A DNA stretch of 64,000 bases from Poindextera sp963706385 (GTDB lineage: Bacteria; Pseudomonadota; Alphaproteobacteria; Caulobacterales; Caulobacteraceae): assembly GCA_963706385.1 (NCBI GenBank), contig OY970153.1:2914001-2978000 (forward strand). The letters are read 5' to 3'. The notes beneath the pieces are model-generated. The model was not told the origin of the DNA, searched no databases, and saw only the letters and a program-made list of their open reading frames with translations. This document shows positions 25,533 to 34,043 of this stretch, piece by piece. A program made the position numbers and the translations under genes. Each line of letters begins with the position of its first letter. Position 1 is the stretch's first letter.

Positions 25533-27095
25533 TTAGCGGGCCGTCCGCGCCTCGGCCGGGACAGCCGCCGCGGGATCGCCCGGTTTGACGATGTGTGGGG
25601 TGACCACGATGTAGAGTTGGGTCTTCGATCGCGTTCCCGTGCGCTGGTGAACCAGATCGCCGGCGAACGGCGCGCTTCCAAGTCCGGGAAGCTTGTTGTC
25701 GGTGAGGAAGTCGCTTTCCTCGGTCAGACCGCCGATGACGAAGCTCTCCCCATCCCGGACGGTGGCCGAGGTCGAGGCCTCGCGCTGGCTGATCGTCGGA
25801 TAGCCTTGAGAGACGCCGGTGACGCTGGAGATCACGCAGAAGACGTGGGAGGTCACGAAGCCGTCGCCGCTGACCCGCGGCGCGATCTGCAGGGTGACGC
25901 CGACATTGACGTACTGCACCTGCTGGGAGACCCCGCTCACGCCGGACAGGGTGATGGCGGTCAGGATCGGCAGGGCGTCGCCGGTGACGATCTTGGCGGT
26001 CGAGCCGCTCTGGGCGGAGACGCGCGGCGTGGAGACGATCCGACCGTGGCCCGAATTGACCTGGGCGTAGATCGCGCCCTGTAGCGCCACGCTGGTTAGC
26101 GGGTGTTCGCTATTGCCGCCGGCGACGTTGAACTGGCCGGTTTGCAGCGTCGCGACGGCGATCTGCGAGGCGGTGTTGTTGAAGTCCAGGCCGACGTTCC
26201 TGGCCCCGGACTCGTCCAGCTCGACGAACTCGGTCTCGAGCAGCACGCTTTGCACCGGCACGTCGAACTCGGCGATCTTCGCTTTCAATCGCGCGATCCG
26301 ATCCGGCGAGCCCTTCAGGATGATGGCGTTCAGCCTGCGGTCCACGCCGATCGCCTCGTCGACCGATTGGCCGACGGATTGGCTCGCCCCCTCGGCGCCG
26401 GGTGGCGGGGAGACGTAGGCGGCCGATCCGCCCATGCCCGACGAGGACGAGCCGAACGCCGGCTCATGGGGGGTGAAGTTGTCGTTGGACTTGACGGACA
26501 GCCCGTTGGTCAGCAGGCCGACCACCTCGCTGACATCGGCGTACTTCAGCGGCACCAGTTCGAAGCCGTCTTCTCCGGGCGCGCGCTCGATGGCCTCGGG
26601 CAGCTGACGCTCCGGCGGCCGGGCGGCAAGGCCCTGCGCCATTGGCGTGGGCGTCGCGAAGCCGAGGCTGATCGCCTTGTCCCCGACGGGCGTGACCGTG
26701 ATCCGCACCGGCCCGGAGGCGGCGAAGTCGAGGATCAGGACGGTGTCTTCCTGATCAAAGCTGATCGAGCGCAACAGGCCGCGCGGGCCACTCGGCGCCG
26801 TTACGCCCGGCGCGCGCGACGAAAGGGCGAAGGCGATCGCGGGCTGGGCGCTGTCGTTTCTGACAAGCGAATATTTCGGCGCGCGCGGGGCGAAGGTGAG
26901 CAGCAGCCGCGTTTCGCCGGGGCCGGCCTCGGCGACGGTGACGGCGGTGAGGCTCGCCGGCTGCGGCGCCGCCTGGGTCTGCGCCTGGGCGCGACGCGGC
27001 TGAGCCGATGCCGCCACCAGTGAAAACATGAGGACAGCGAGCCAAGCGGCGGCCGAAAGCCCGATTGGCTGTCTGTCGCGACGTCTGCGAATCAC
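25533..27095 (-). CDS. secretin (GspD/PilQ family), orphan
   Basis: A 520-residue outer-membrane secretin with a signal peptide (AAWLAVLMFSLVAASAQP). An AMIN-like domain is suggested at about 45-140 (GETRLLLTFAPRAPKYSLVR). An N-domain follows (FELVPLKYADVSEVVGLLTN, RRLNAIILKGSPDRIARLKA), and then the secretin core (SVLLETEFVELDESGARNVG, VQYVNVGVTLQIAPRVSGDG, ESFVIGGLTEESDFLTDNKL, LPGLGSAPF, TQLYIVVTPHIV). AMIN plus a single N domain is PilQ-like rather than GspD-like. None of the other type II secretion or pilus genes is visible nearby. A secreted S53 peptidase lies 141 bp upstream on the same strand and could be its cargo; that is inference. Confidence 0.87.
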   Translation of the reverse strand: MIRRRRDRQPIGLSAAAWLAVLMFSLVAASAQPRRAQAQTQAAPQPASLTAVTVAEAGPGETRLLLTFAPRAPKYSLVRNDSAQPAIAFALSSRAPGVTAPSGPRGLLRSISFDQEDTVLILDFAASGPVRITVTPVGDKAISLGFATPTPMAQGLAARPPERQLPEAIERAPGEDGFELVPLKYADVSEVVGLLTNGLSVKSNDNFTPHEPAFGSSSSGMGGSAAYVSPPPGAEGASQSVGQSVDEAIGVDRRLNAIILKGSPDRIARLKAKIAEFDVPVQSVLLETEFVELDESGARNVGLDFNNTASQIAVATLQTGQFNVAGGNSEHPLTSVALQGAIYAQVNSGHGRIVSTPRVSAQSGSTAKIVTGDALPILTAITLSGVSGVSQQVQYVNVGVTLQIAPRVSGDGFVTSHVFCVISSVTGVSQGYPTISQREASTSATVRDGESFVIGGLTEESDFLTDNKLPGLGSAPFAGDLVHQRTGTRSKTQLYIVVTPHIVKPGDPAAAVPAEARTAR

Positions 27096-27236
27096 GATCG
27101 GCGCACCCCGGAGTCTCCGGCAATATGGCGCCCATCGCCTGGCCTGTCGCCTTGACGCCGAAGGTCGGATGTCAAGGCGAAGCCGTGCAAGTCACGCGCT
27201 CGTTCCGGGACGAAGGCGCGTGCGCGATCCTCTCGA

Positions 27237-28448
27237 TTAGAACGCCGTCACGCCCTTTGGCGTGCCCAGCCCGGTCGGACCGTCGTAGCCGGGGCCGGCG
27301 GTGCAGAAATAGGTGCCGCCGCACGAGCCGTTGGAGCCGGAGGTCACGTCGTTCAGCGCGCTGAGGTTGGCGTAGGGGTTGCTGCCATAGTTCACCGCGC
27401 CGCCGTTCGCGGCGTAGACGCCGCCCACCAGCGGGGCGCCGACGCTGGTGCCGCCGAACACCTGCCAGGCCGAGAAATTTCCGAATACGGGCGCGTAGAC
27501 CGCCACGCCGGTATTGGGATCGGCGATCGCCGAGACATCGGCCTCCATGCGCATGCCGCATAGGGTATCGGTCTGCCAGATGGGCTTGGCGTAGACCGCG
27601 CTGCAGCCGCTGCCGCCGTCGACCCAGGCCGTTTCGCTCCAGCCTCGCGGCGTGCTGGCCTGGTACAGGCTGGTTCCGCCGACCGCGGTCACATGCGGCG
27701 AGGTCGCGGGAAACTCGACGCCGTAACCGGAGTCGCCCGAGCTGACGGTGATCGCCACGCCCGAGTGGTTGTAGGCGGGCTCATAGCTCTGGGAGCCGAC
27801 TTCCCCGCCCCCGTAGCTGTTGCTGATCACATGGGCGCCCAGCGCGGCCGCGGTGTTCTCGGCCGTCGCCAGACTGGCGTAGGTCGCCGAGTTGGCCTCG
27901 ACCAGAATGATTTTGCAGTTGGGGCACATGGCGCTGGCCATATCGAGGTCGAGCGCGGTTTCCTGAGCCCAGCCGGTGTTCTGTCTTGGGTAGTTCCCCT
28001 TCACGCCGTTCTGATTGTACTTGGTGAAGCAGCCGTTGCTGGTGGTGCATGCCGGCAGGCCGAACGTCGAACGATAGACCCCGAGGTCGGCCTCGGCGTT
28101 GTTGTAGCCGTAGGCGTCGACGATCGCGATGATCGTGCTCGGGCTGCCGGCGCCGGCCGGGACGTTATAGGCCGAGGTCAGCGCGCCCGGTCCGTAACCC
28201 GCGGGCACGACGTTGGTCTTGGCGTTTCTCTCGAAGCGGTTCGCCATGAAGCGGTTCAGCAGGTGATTGCCTCGGGCGTCGGTCACGATGTGGGCGTGAC
28301 AGCGGGCGGTTCCTGGCGCGGCCGGTCCAGCGCAGGCCTCGACATGGAATACGTTTCCCGACCGGTGGACGGTTTGGGCGGAAGCCAACGTCCCTCCGCT
28401 CAAGGCGATGGCGGCGGACAACAAGCCCGACATTACGAACCGATTCAT
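27237..28448 (-). CDS. secreted S53-family peptidase (sedolisin)
   Basis: A 403-residue secreted serine-carboxyl peptidase. A signal peptide (MSGLLSAAIALSGGTLASA) is followed by the catalytic domain. The Glu/Asp pair is visible in AQETALDLDMASAMCPNC, the oxyanion Asp in SSGDSGYG, and the nucleophile Ser in FGGTSVGAPL (family motif GTSxxxP). The calcium-site Asp near the C-terminus may be in DVTSGSNG or GYDGPTGLG. Unlike acidophilic fungal and Pseudomonas sedolisins it has no long prodomain, only about 75 residues before the core. It has several Cys pairs, as expected for an extracellular enzyme. It lies next to the orphan secretin. Confidence 0.88.
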   Translation of the reverse strand: MNRFVMSGLLSAAIALSGGTLASAQTVHRSGNVFHVEACAGPAAPGTARCHAHIVTDARGNHLLNRFMANRFERNAKTNVVPAGYGPGALTSAYNVPAGAGSPSTIIAIVDAYGYNNAEADLGVYRSTFGLPACTTSNGCFTKYNQNGVKGNYPRQNTGWAQETALDLDMASAMCPNCKIILVEANSATYASLATAENTAAALGAHVISNSYGGGEVGSQSYEPAYNHSGVAITVSSGDSGYGVEFPATSPHVTAVGGTSLYQASTPRGWSETAWVDGGSGCSAVYAKPIWQTDTLCGMRMEADVSAIADPNTGVAVYAPVFGNFSAWQVFGGTSVGAPLVGGVYAANGGAVNYGSNPYANLSALNDVTSGSNGSCGGTYFCTAGPGYDGPTGLGTPKGVTAF

Positions 28449-28729
28449 TTCAAGCCCTCGTCATGTTGGGCCCGATCGTTCGCTGAAGCTTGCTCCAGCG
28501 GCGACGAGCGTCCAGTCGATGATGCGCCCTTAGGTCGTCGATCGTCTACCGTTCCGGTTAAGAAATGCTGAGAATACAGCGGCCGGATGACATATTTTCG
28601 CAGCCTGGCTCGACCAGTCCTGGTTCGAGCCGGCCGCGCGCATGAACATTGCTTCGGCCCGTCCTGGGTTCGGCGCCGATTGGCGCCGCCACGCTGTCGG
28701 TCTCGGGCGGTCCGTCGAAGGGTATAGAC
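28449..28729. other. divergent intergenic region
   Basis: 281 bp between the S53 peptidase and the Ser/Ala-rich protein genes. It is relatively A+T-rich around 28550-28600 (TACAGCGG...ATGACATATTTTCG). It contains a hairpin GGCTCGACCAG/CTGGTTCGAGCC at 28607-28631 with one bulged base. Promoters for both genes must lie here; no operator was recognised. Confidence 0.5.
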
Positions 28730-29254
28730 GTGCAAATATCAAATAATTCAAACGGATCGAGCGCACTGCAAGCCCTGCAGATGCTGATGGCTTCGCTGCA
28801 GACGGGCGCCGCGGGCCAGGCCGTCGGGGCCGGCTCGACCGGGCAAAGCCTGCCGGCCGGCAACCTTTCGACTAGCCCCCAGGCGATCGCGCCCTCTTTG
28901 CCGCAGCCCAGTCCCTCCGGCCAGTTCGCCAGCTCGGCGCTGGCCTTTCTGACCTCGCTCCAGGATCCTCGCTCCGCGGCGGCGGCGGCGATCCAGTCGA
29001 CGGCGAGCCACGCGCTCGCCCAGGGCGCCAGCGGCTTGTCCTCGGCGCTCGATGCGCTCGGCAAGGCGCTGAACGGCTCTTCGTCCACGGCCAGCGCCGC
29101 GGCGGGGACGTTGTCCAGCTTGGCCTCGACCGCTTCGCTCGCCGCGAGCAGCCTGAATTTCGGGACCAGTTCGGCGCTGTTCCAGGCGCTCGACCAGCTC
29201 GGCGTCGCCATCGGGCGCCTGGGCGTAGGCCAGGCGCCCGATCATGCGCATTAG
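28730..29254 (+). CDS. Ser/Ala-rich hypothetical protein
   Basis: A 174-residue frame from GTG 28730 (behind GAAGGG), beginning MQISNNSNGSSALQALQMLM. An earlier in-frame TTG at 28649 is possible but less likely. The composition is dominated by Ser, Ala, Gly, Leu and Gln. It has long helical stretches (ALAFLTSLQDPRSAAAAAIQ), no signal peptide, no transmembrane helix and no motif known to me. It resembles cell-surface or secretion-associated low-complexity proteins only in composition. It converges on the DEAD-box helicase gene 17 bp downstream. It is divergent from the S53 peptidase, so a link with the secretin is conceivable. Confidence 0.45.
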   Translation: MQISNNSNGSSALQALQMLMASLQTGAAGQAVGAGSTGQSLPAGNLSTSPQAIAPSLPQPSPSGQFASSALAFLTSLQDPRSAAAAAIQSTASHALAQGASGLSSALDALGKALNGSSSTASAAAGTLSSLASTASLAASSLNFGTSSALFQALDQLGVAIGRLGVGQAPDHAH

Positions 29255-29271
29255 AATGGTCGCGCCCGGGC

Positions 29272-31083
29272 TCAGCCGTTCGGCTTGCCTTTCTTCGACG
29301 CCGGCCGTTTGGACTTTTTCGGCTTGTCGGGTCGGCCGCCGGATTTGGCCGCGCCGTCGATCGGCGGCGCCCAGGGATGCTCGGACGGCCTGGCCTTGAG
29401 CTTCGCGGCGCCGGCGTCCTCGCGCCGGACGTAGGGCTTGCCGCGGCCGTGGGGCGCGGGGTGGCGGGGCGGCGGGGCGGCGTCATCGGCCAGGCGCGCG
29501 ATGCGTCCGCCGTCGCCGTCGGCCTTGGCCACCGCGGCCTCGAACCGCTCGACCGCCTCGGCGGCGACCTGGAAGCGGGTCTCGCGCTCGAACACCCGGA
29601 TCGCGCCGATGTCACGCTTGGTCGCGTGGCCGCGCCGGCAGATCATCGGCAGCAGCCAGCGCGCCTCGGCGTTCTTGTTGCGGCCGAGGTCGATGCGGAA
29701 CCAGACCGCATCCTCGAATCCGGGGCGCGGCGGCTCGGGCGGGCGCTCCCGCGCGGCGACGTAGGCCCGCGGCTCCGGCTCGCTTTCGGCCAGGTCCTCG
29801 GGCGCCGGCATGCGGGTGCGCGCCAGCCGCACATAGGCCGCGGCGATGTCTTCGGCCGAACGCTGCTCCATCAGGGCGCGGGCCAGCGCCAAATCCTCCT
29901 CGGCCGCCTCGGCCGCCGGGCCGACCTGGTCGATCAGCCGCGTCTGGTCCTTGGCGCGGATGTCCTCGGCGCTGGGCGGCGCCTGCCAGGCCGCCTCGAT
30001 CCGGGCGCTCTTGAGCAGGCTGTCCGCGCGGCGCCGCTTCGGGTGCGGGACCAGGATGACGCAGACGCCCTTGCGTCCCGCCCGCCCGGTGCGGCCGGAG
30101 CGGTGCTGCAGCACCTCGCGGTTGCTCGGCAGGTCGGCGTGGATGACCAGGTCCAGGTCGGGGATGTCGATGCCGCGCGCGGCGACGTCGGTCGCCACGC
30201 ACACCCGCGCCCGGCGATCCCTCAGAGCTTGCAGCGCATGGGTGCGCTCGGTCTGGGTCAGCTCGCCCGAGAGGGCCACGACGTTGAAGCCTCGCTCCAC
30301 CAGATTGGCGTGCAGCCGCCGCACCGCCTCGCGGGTCGAGCAGAACACCAGGGCCGCGCCCGGCTCGAAGTAGCGCAGCACGTTGACGGTCGCCAGCTCC
30401 ACCTCGCCCGGGGCGATGCGGATCGCGCGGTAGTCGATGTCGGCGTGCGGCTCCTCGGCGGCGCCGACCACCAGCCGCAAGGCGTCGCGCTGATAGGTCG
30501 CGGCCAGGGCCACGATCGGCCGGGGCAGGGTGGCCGAGAACAGCAGCGTGCGGCGCGCCTTCGGCGTGGCGTCGAGGATCTCCTCCAGCTCCTCGCGAAA
30601 GCCGAGGTCGAGCATCTCGTCGGCCTCGTCCAGGATCACCGCGCCCAACCGGTCCAGGCGCAGTTGGCCGCGTTCCAGGTGGTCGCGCAGCCGCCCGGGG
30701 GTGCCGACCACGATCTGGCAACCGATGTCCAACGCCCGTCGTTCGGCGCGCGGGTCCATGCCGCCGACGCAGGCGACCACCTTGGCGCCCGCATAGAGCC
30801 ATTGCAGCTCGCGCTGCACCTGCATGGCCAGCTCGCGCGTCGGGGCGATCACCAGGGCGCCGGGCGCGCCGGCCGGTTTGAGCGCGCCGTCGGCGCCGAG
30901 CAGGGTCTCGGCCAGCGCCAGCCCGTAGGCCACGGTCTTGCCCGATCCGGTGCGGGCCGAAACCATCAGGTCGCGGCCCTGGGCCTGCGGCTCCAGCACC
31001 GCCAACTGGACCGGCATCAGGTTCGCGTAACCGCGATCGGAGAGCGCCTTGGCCAGCACCGGGTTGATAATTTGGGAGGACAT
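29272..31083 (-). CDS. DEAD-box RNA helicase with DbpA-type RNA-binding domain
   Basis: A 603-residue ATP-dependent RNA helicase. Motifs in order are SARTGSGKT (Walker A), PTRELAMQ, GTPGRL, DEADEMLDLGF, FSATLP, ARGIDIPDLD and HRSGRTGRAGR. A domain at about 460-530 (VWFRIDLGRNKNAEARWLLP, MICRRGHATKRDIGAIRVF) matches the RNA-binding fold of DbpA and CsdA. The tail is Lys/Arg/Pro-rich and probably disordered. Such enzymes act in ribosome assembly or cold-shock RNA handling in the cytoplasm. The gene stands alone on the minus strand and is divergent from the small gene at 31179. Confidence 0.93.
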   Translation of the reverse strand: MSSQIINPVLAKALSDRGYANLMPVQLAVLEPQAQGRDLMVSARTGSGKTVAYGLALAETLLGADGALKPAGAPGALVIAPTRELAMQVQRELQWLYAGAKVVACVGGMDPRAERRALDIGCQIVVGTPGRLRDHLERGQLRLDRLGAVILDEADEMLDLGFREELEEILDATPKARRTLLFSATLPRPIVALAATYQRDALRLVVGAAEEPHADIDYRAIRIAPGEVELATVNVLRYFEPGAALVFCSTREAVRRLHANLVERGFNVVALSGELTQTERTHALQALRDRRARVCVATDVAARGIDIPDLDLVIHADLPSNREVLQHRSGRTGRAGRKGVCVILVPHPKRRRADSLLKSARIEAAWQAPPSAEDIRAKDQTRLIDQVGPAAEAAEEDLALARALMEQRSAEDIAAAYVRLARTRMPAPEDLAESEPEPRAYVAARERPPEPPRPGFEDAVWFRIDLGRNKNAEARWLLPMICRRGHATKRDIGAIRVFERETRFQVAAEAVERFEAAVAKADGDGGRIARLADDAAPPPRHPAPHGRGKPYVRREDAGAAKLKARPSEHPWAPPIDGAAKSGGRPDKPKKSKRPASKKGKPNG

Positions 31084-31178
31084 CGGCGCGGTTTAGGGTA
31101 AAGCCACCGCCGCGGATAGATCGCCAGGCGCCCTCCGGCGGGTCGCGCCGCGTTTCTACGCCACCGGGAGATCGAGAT

Positions 31179-31334
31179 ATGGCGCGCAAGCCCAACTACA
31201 ATTTCGAGCGGATGGAGCGCGAGCGGCTCAAGGCGATCAAGGTCGCGGAAAAGGCCGCCGCCAAGCGCGAACAGCGCGAGCAGGAGCGGGCGCGCTCTCA
31301 AGCCCCGGCCGAGACGCCGACCGACGAGGGCTGA
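31179..31334 (+). CDS. small conserved charged protein
   Basis: A 51-residue protein beginning MARKPNYNFERMERERLKAI, very rich in Lys, Arg, Glu and Ala, almost certainly one long helix. Short proteins with this same opening are common among alphaproteobacteria and carry no known function. It precedes the YaiI-family gene by 23 bp on the same strand. There is a GGGAGA ribosome site in the right place. Read by eye directly from the sequence. Confidence 0.65.
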   Translation: MARKPNYNFERMERERLKAIKVAEKAAAKREQREQERARSQAPAETPTDEG

Positions 31335-31357
31335 AGCCCGCTTCGCCGCGCGCTCGG

Positions 31358-31807
31358 ATGACCCGCCTCTACGTCGACGCCGACGCCTGTCCGGTCAAGG
31401 ACGAGGTCTACCGCGTCGCCGCCCGCTACGCCCTGCCGGTGTTCGTGGTCTCGAACGGCTGGATTCGCACCCCGCGCGAGGGGCGGATCACCTCGGTGGT
31501 GGTCGAGGATGGCCCCGATGTGGCCGACGACTGGATCGCCGAGCGCGCTCATGTGGGCGACGTGGTGATCACCGCCGACATCCCGTTGGCCGACCGGGCG
31601 CTGAAGGCGGGCGCCCAGGCGCTGCATCCAAACGGACGGGCCTTCACCGCCGACAGCATCGGCGGCGCGCTGGCCTCGCGCGGCATCGGCGAGCACCTGC
31701 GCTCGATGGGCGAGATCACCCGCGGGCCAAGGCCGTTCGCGCCCGCCGACCGCTCGCGCTTCCTGCAGGCGCTGGACGCGGCGGTGGTCAAGGCGCGCCG
31801 GGCGTGA
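31358..31807 (+). CDS. yaiI: YaiI/YqxD family (DUF188) protein
   Basis: A 149-residue protein of the widely conserved YaiI/YqxD family, related to PIN/NYN nuclease folds. It has the family start RLYVDADACPVKDEVYRVAA, the VVEDGPDVADDWIAERAHVG and VVITADIPLADRAL acidic segments, and NGRAFTADSIGGALASRG. The acidic residues (D7, D9, the DD pair and the TADIPLAD aspartates) form the putative metal site. Enzymatic activity has not been established as far as I know. It follows the 51-residue gene, with which it may be co-transcribed. Confidence 0.9.
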   Translation: MTRLYVDADACPVKDEVYRVAARYALPVFVVSNGWIRTPREGRITSVVVEDGPDVADDWIAERAHVGDVVITADIPLADRALKAGAQALHPNGRAFTADSIGGALASRGIGEHLRSMGEITRGPRPFAPADRSRFLQALDAAVVKARRA

Positions 31808-31868
31808 AGCTTGCGCGCGCGCGGCGCTTCTGGTTCAGGGGGCGTCACTTATTGGGAGCCGGCCCAGA

Positions 31869-32156
31869 ATGAACGACGAATACCGTTTTCGGCAACTCGG
31901 CGACGCCGATCAGGCCGTGAGCGAACTGTCGATGGTCTGCCTGGACGACGAGGCCGCCCTGTTGCTCGGCGAGCGGCTGGCCCAGGGCGGCGCCGTCGAG
32001 GTGTGGATGGGCGATCGCCTGGTCGGCCGCGTCGCGTCGGCCGCTCCGGCGCCAGCGGCGGTCGATCCGGCCGCTCCGGTCGATCAGGTCCAGCCGCCCC
32101 GGCGGTTCAAGCCGTTCTGGGCCGGCGGCTGGCGGCGCGGCGCGGAACGCTCCTGA
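31869..32156 (+). CDS. hypothetical protein
   Basis: A 95-residue protein beginning MNDEYRFRQLGDADQAVSEL. The first 60 residues read as a small alpha/beta unit (ELSMVCLDDEAALLLGERLA then AVEVWMGDRLVGRVA), similar in plan to short alphaproteobacterial proteins of unknown role. A Pro/Ala-rich linker and a tail RRFKPFWAGGWRRGAERS end it. No signal or membrane helix. ATG 31869 follows GGGAG at 31854. Its stop is 10 bp from the convergent OGFr-domain gene's stop. Confidence 0.5.
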   Translation: MNDEYRFRQLGDADQAVSELSMVCLDDEAALLLGERLAQGGAVEVWMGDRLVGRVASAAPAPAAVDPAAPVDQVQPPRRFKPFWAGGWRRGAERS

Positions 32157-32166
32157 ACCCGCTCGG

Positions 32167-32742
32167 TCAGGCGCTGGCCCAGAAGACCAGGGTGGTCGGG
32201 TTGATCTCGGCGGCGTTGGAATGGGTGTGGTCCAGGATGAAGGTTCGCAGCCGATCCGCGGCCTCGTCGCCGGCGATCAGCCGCGTGCTTCGGATCATCC
32301 GGGTGATGCGAAGATGGTTGTGGTCGTGCGGCCGCAGCCAGACCGGGTTGTCGGTCAGGAACCGCGTCATCCGCCCGTGCGCGGCCAGCAGGCGCGCCTG
32401 ACAAATATCGGACGCGCGCATGATCGCCAGGTCCTCCTGGCTCATCACCGGCGCGGCGTGAAACGCTCGGCTCGGCTCGGGCAGCGGAAACAGCCACTGG
32501 ATGAAGTCGTGCACGTCGTGCATCGCCTCGTCGCTGAACGCCAGGATGGCGTCATGCCGGCGACCGGCGTGGTCGCGCCCGTCCGCGCAATGAAACGCCG
32601 CCAGCGACGATATCTCAGCCTCGGACGGTTCGGGATTCACCCAGGCTCGATTCCGCGCGTTCAGCCTTGCGCCGAGCGCGCTCAGGCCGAGGCTCTGTCC
32701 GATCCGCCTCAGCTCCAGGCGCAATCTGTTCTCGGGCGGCAT
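32167..32742 (-). CDS. OGFr-domain protein
   Basis: A 191-residue protein matching the conserved region of the opioid growth factor receptor family (OGFr_N). The hallmark HDVHDFIQWLFPLPEPSRA, corresponding to the eukaryotic ELEHxHxYIQWLFP, is at about 76-94. The surrounding helices fit (DDAILAFSDEAMHDVHDF is the lead-in; MTRFLTDNPVWLRPHDHNHL and ITRMIRSTRLIAG follow). Bacterial members are scattered and uncharacterised; the human name says nothing about function here. The pattern of conserved Trp, His and Arg suggests a real fold. It stands alone and converges on the 95-residue gene. Confidence 0.75.
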   Translation of the reverse strand: MPPENRLRLELRRIGQSLGLSALGARLNARNRAWVNPEPSEAEISSLAAFHCADGRDHAGRRHDAILAFSDEAMHDVHDFIQWLFPLPEPSRAFHAAPVMSQEDLAIMRASDICQARLLAAHGRMTRFLTDNPVWLRPHDHNHLRITRMIRSTRLIAGDEAADRLRTFILDHTHSNAAEINPTTLVFWASA

Positions 32743-32933
32743 CGGGTCGGCCTTGGTCTCGCGCGGGGTGATCCGGCGCTAGGCGCGCATCTTAATGCTG
32801 TTCGCGGCGCGCGTCACGGCCCGCCCGTCGTCAAGGCGCCGGTCTTGCCGGCGCGCTAATCGAGGTGTCGGATAGGGCCGGCGGAACAGTCGGACGAACC
32901 GCCCGCGCCTTTCTTGGTTCAGGAGCCGAACCG

Positions 32934-33967
32934 TTGACCCATTCCGTGATGGAACACCTCGCCAAGAGCCCGCGGCACGCCAGCTTCTATCTGTCGTGCG
33001 GGGCGCCGGACGCGACGCCGATCATCTTCGTGCATGGCTGGCCGGAGCTGTCGATCTCCTGGCGTCACCAGTTGCCGGTGTTCGCCGCCCTCGGTTTCCG
33101 CGCCGTCGCGCCGGACATGCGCGGCTACGGCCGCTCCAGCGTCTATGCGCGGCATGAGGACTACGCCCAGGAACACATCGTCGCCGACATGATCGAACTG
33201 CTCGACGCCCTGGGCGCCCAGAAGGCGATCTGGGTCGGGCACGACTGGGGCGCGCCGGTGGTCTGGGGGATCGCGCAGCACCATCCCGACCGCTGCCACG
33301 GCGTGGCCAACCTCTGCGTGCCCTATATCCCAGGCGGCTTCGCGCCGGAGACGATCATCCCGCTGGCCGACCGCTCGGTCTATCCCGAGGATCGCTTCCC
33401 GGCGGCGCAATGGGACTATCAGCTGTTCTATCGGGAGAACTTCGCCGCCGCGCACGCCGGGTTCGAGCGCGACGTCCGCGCGAGCGTCAAGGCGATGTTC
33501 CGGGCGGGCAGTCCCGCCGGCAAGGGCCAGCCGGCGATCACCGCCTTCGTCCGCGCGAACGGCGGCTGGTTCGGTCCCGGACAGGGGCGCCCGATCTGCC
33601 GCGTGACGAGAGCGTGCTGAGCGAGGAGGACGAAAACCGCTATGTCGCCGCGCTCGAGCGCAACGGCTTCTTCGGCCCGGACAGCTGGTACATGAACGGC
33701 GAGGCCAATATGGCCTTCGCTCGGCGCGCCAAGCCGAACTGGCGGCTGAGCATGCCGACCCTGTTCCTTCACGCCGCCTACGACACGGTCTGCGAGACCA
33801 TCAACTCGCGGCTGGCCGAGCCGATGCGCGCCCACTGCGCCAACCTGACCGAGGCAAGCGTGCGATCCGGCCACTGGATGGCGCAGGAGAAGCCGACGCA
33901 GGTCAACGCCGCCCTGGCCAAGTGGCTCGCCGCCCAGTTTCCGACGCTGTGGCCGCTGGCCGCGTGA
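32934..33967 (+). pseudogene. epoxide hydrolase-type alpha/beta hydrolase, frameshifted
   Basis: The intact gene would encode about 344 residues, starting at TTG 32934 behind AGGAG. The first frame (to 33620) carries the oxyanion motif HGWPE, DMRGYGRS and the nucleophile Asp in VGHDWGAPVVWG, typical of soluble epoxide hydrolases. The second frame (to 33967) carries the lid Tyr (SWYMNG), the acid and the catalytic His (RSGHWMAQEKP). The frames meet in a G-run at 33584-33587 (ACAGGGGCGCCC), where one missing G breaks the gene; restoring it gives a smooth GPGQGAPDLPRDESVLSEED. It is a true mutation or a homopolymer sequencing error. The TTG start is chosen over GTG 32865 for its ribosome site. 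Confidence 0.82.
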
Positions 33968-34043
33968 GGGCCGTCACGAATTCGCCCCGCGCCCAGGCGA
34001 AGAAGCGATTGCTCCAGCCCCGGCTCAGCGCCATACCGCGACC

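Noticed and set aside
31533..31542. GAGCGCGCTC within the yaiI gene, like the TetR operator core
   Set aside because: Inside coding sequence and lacks the A/T flanks; chance in G+C-rich DNA.
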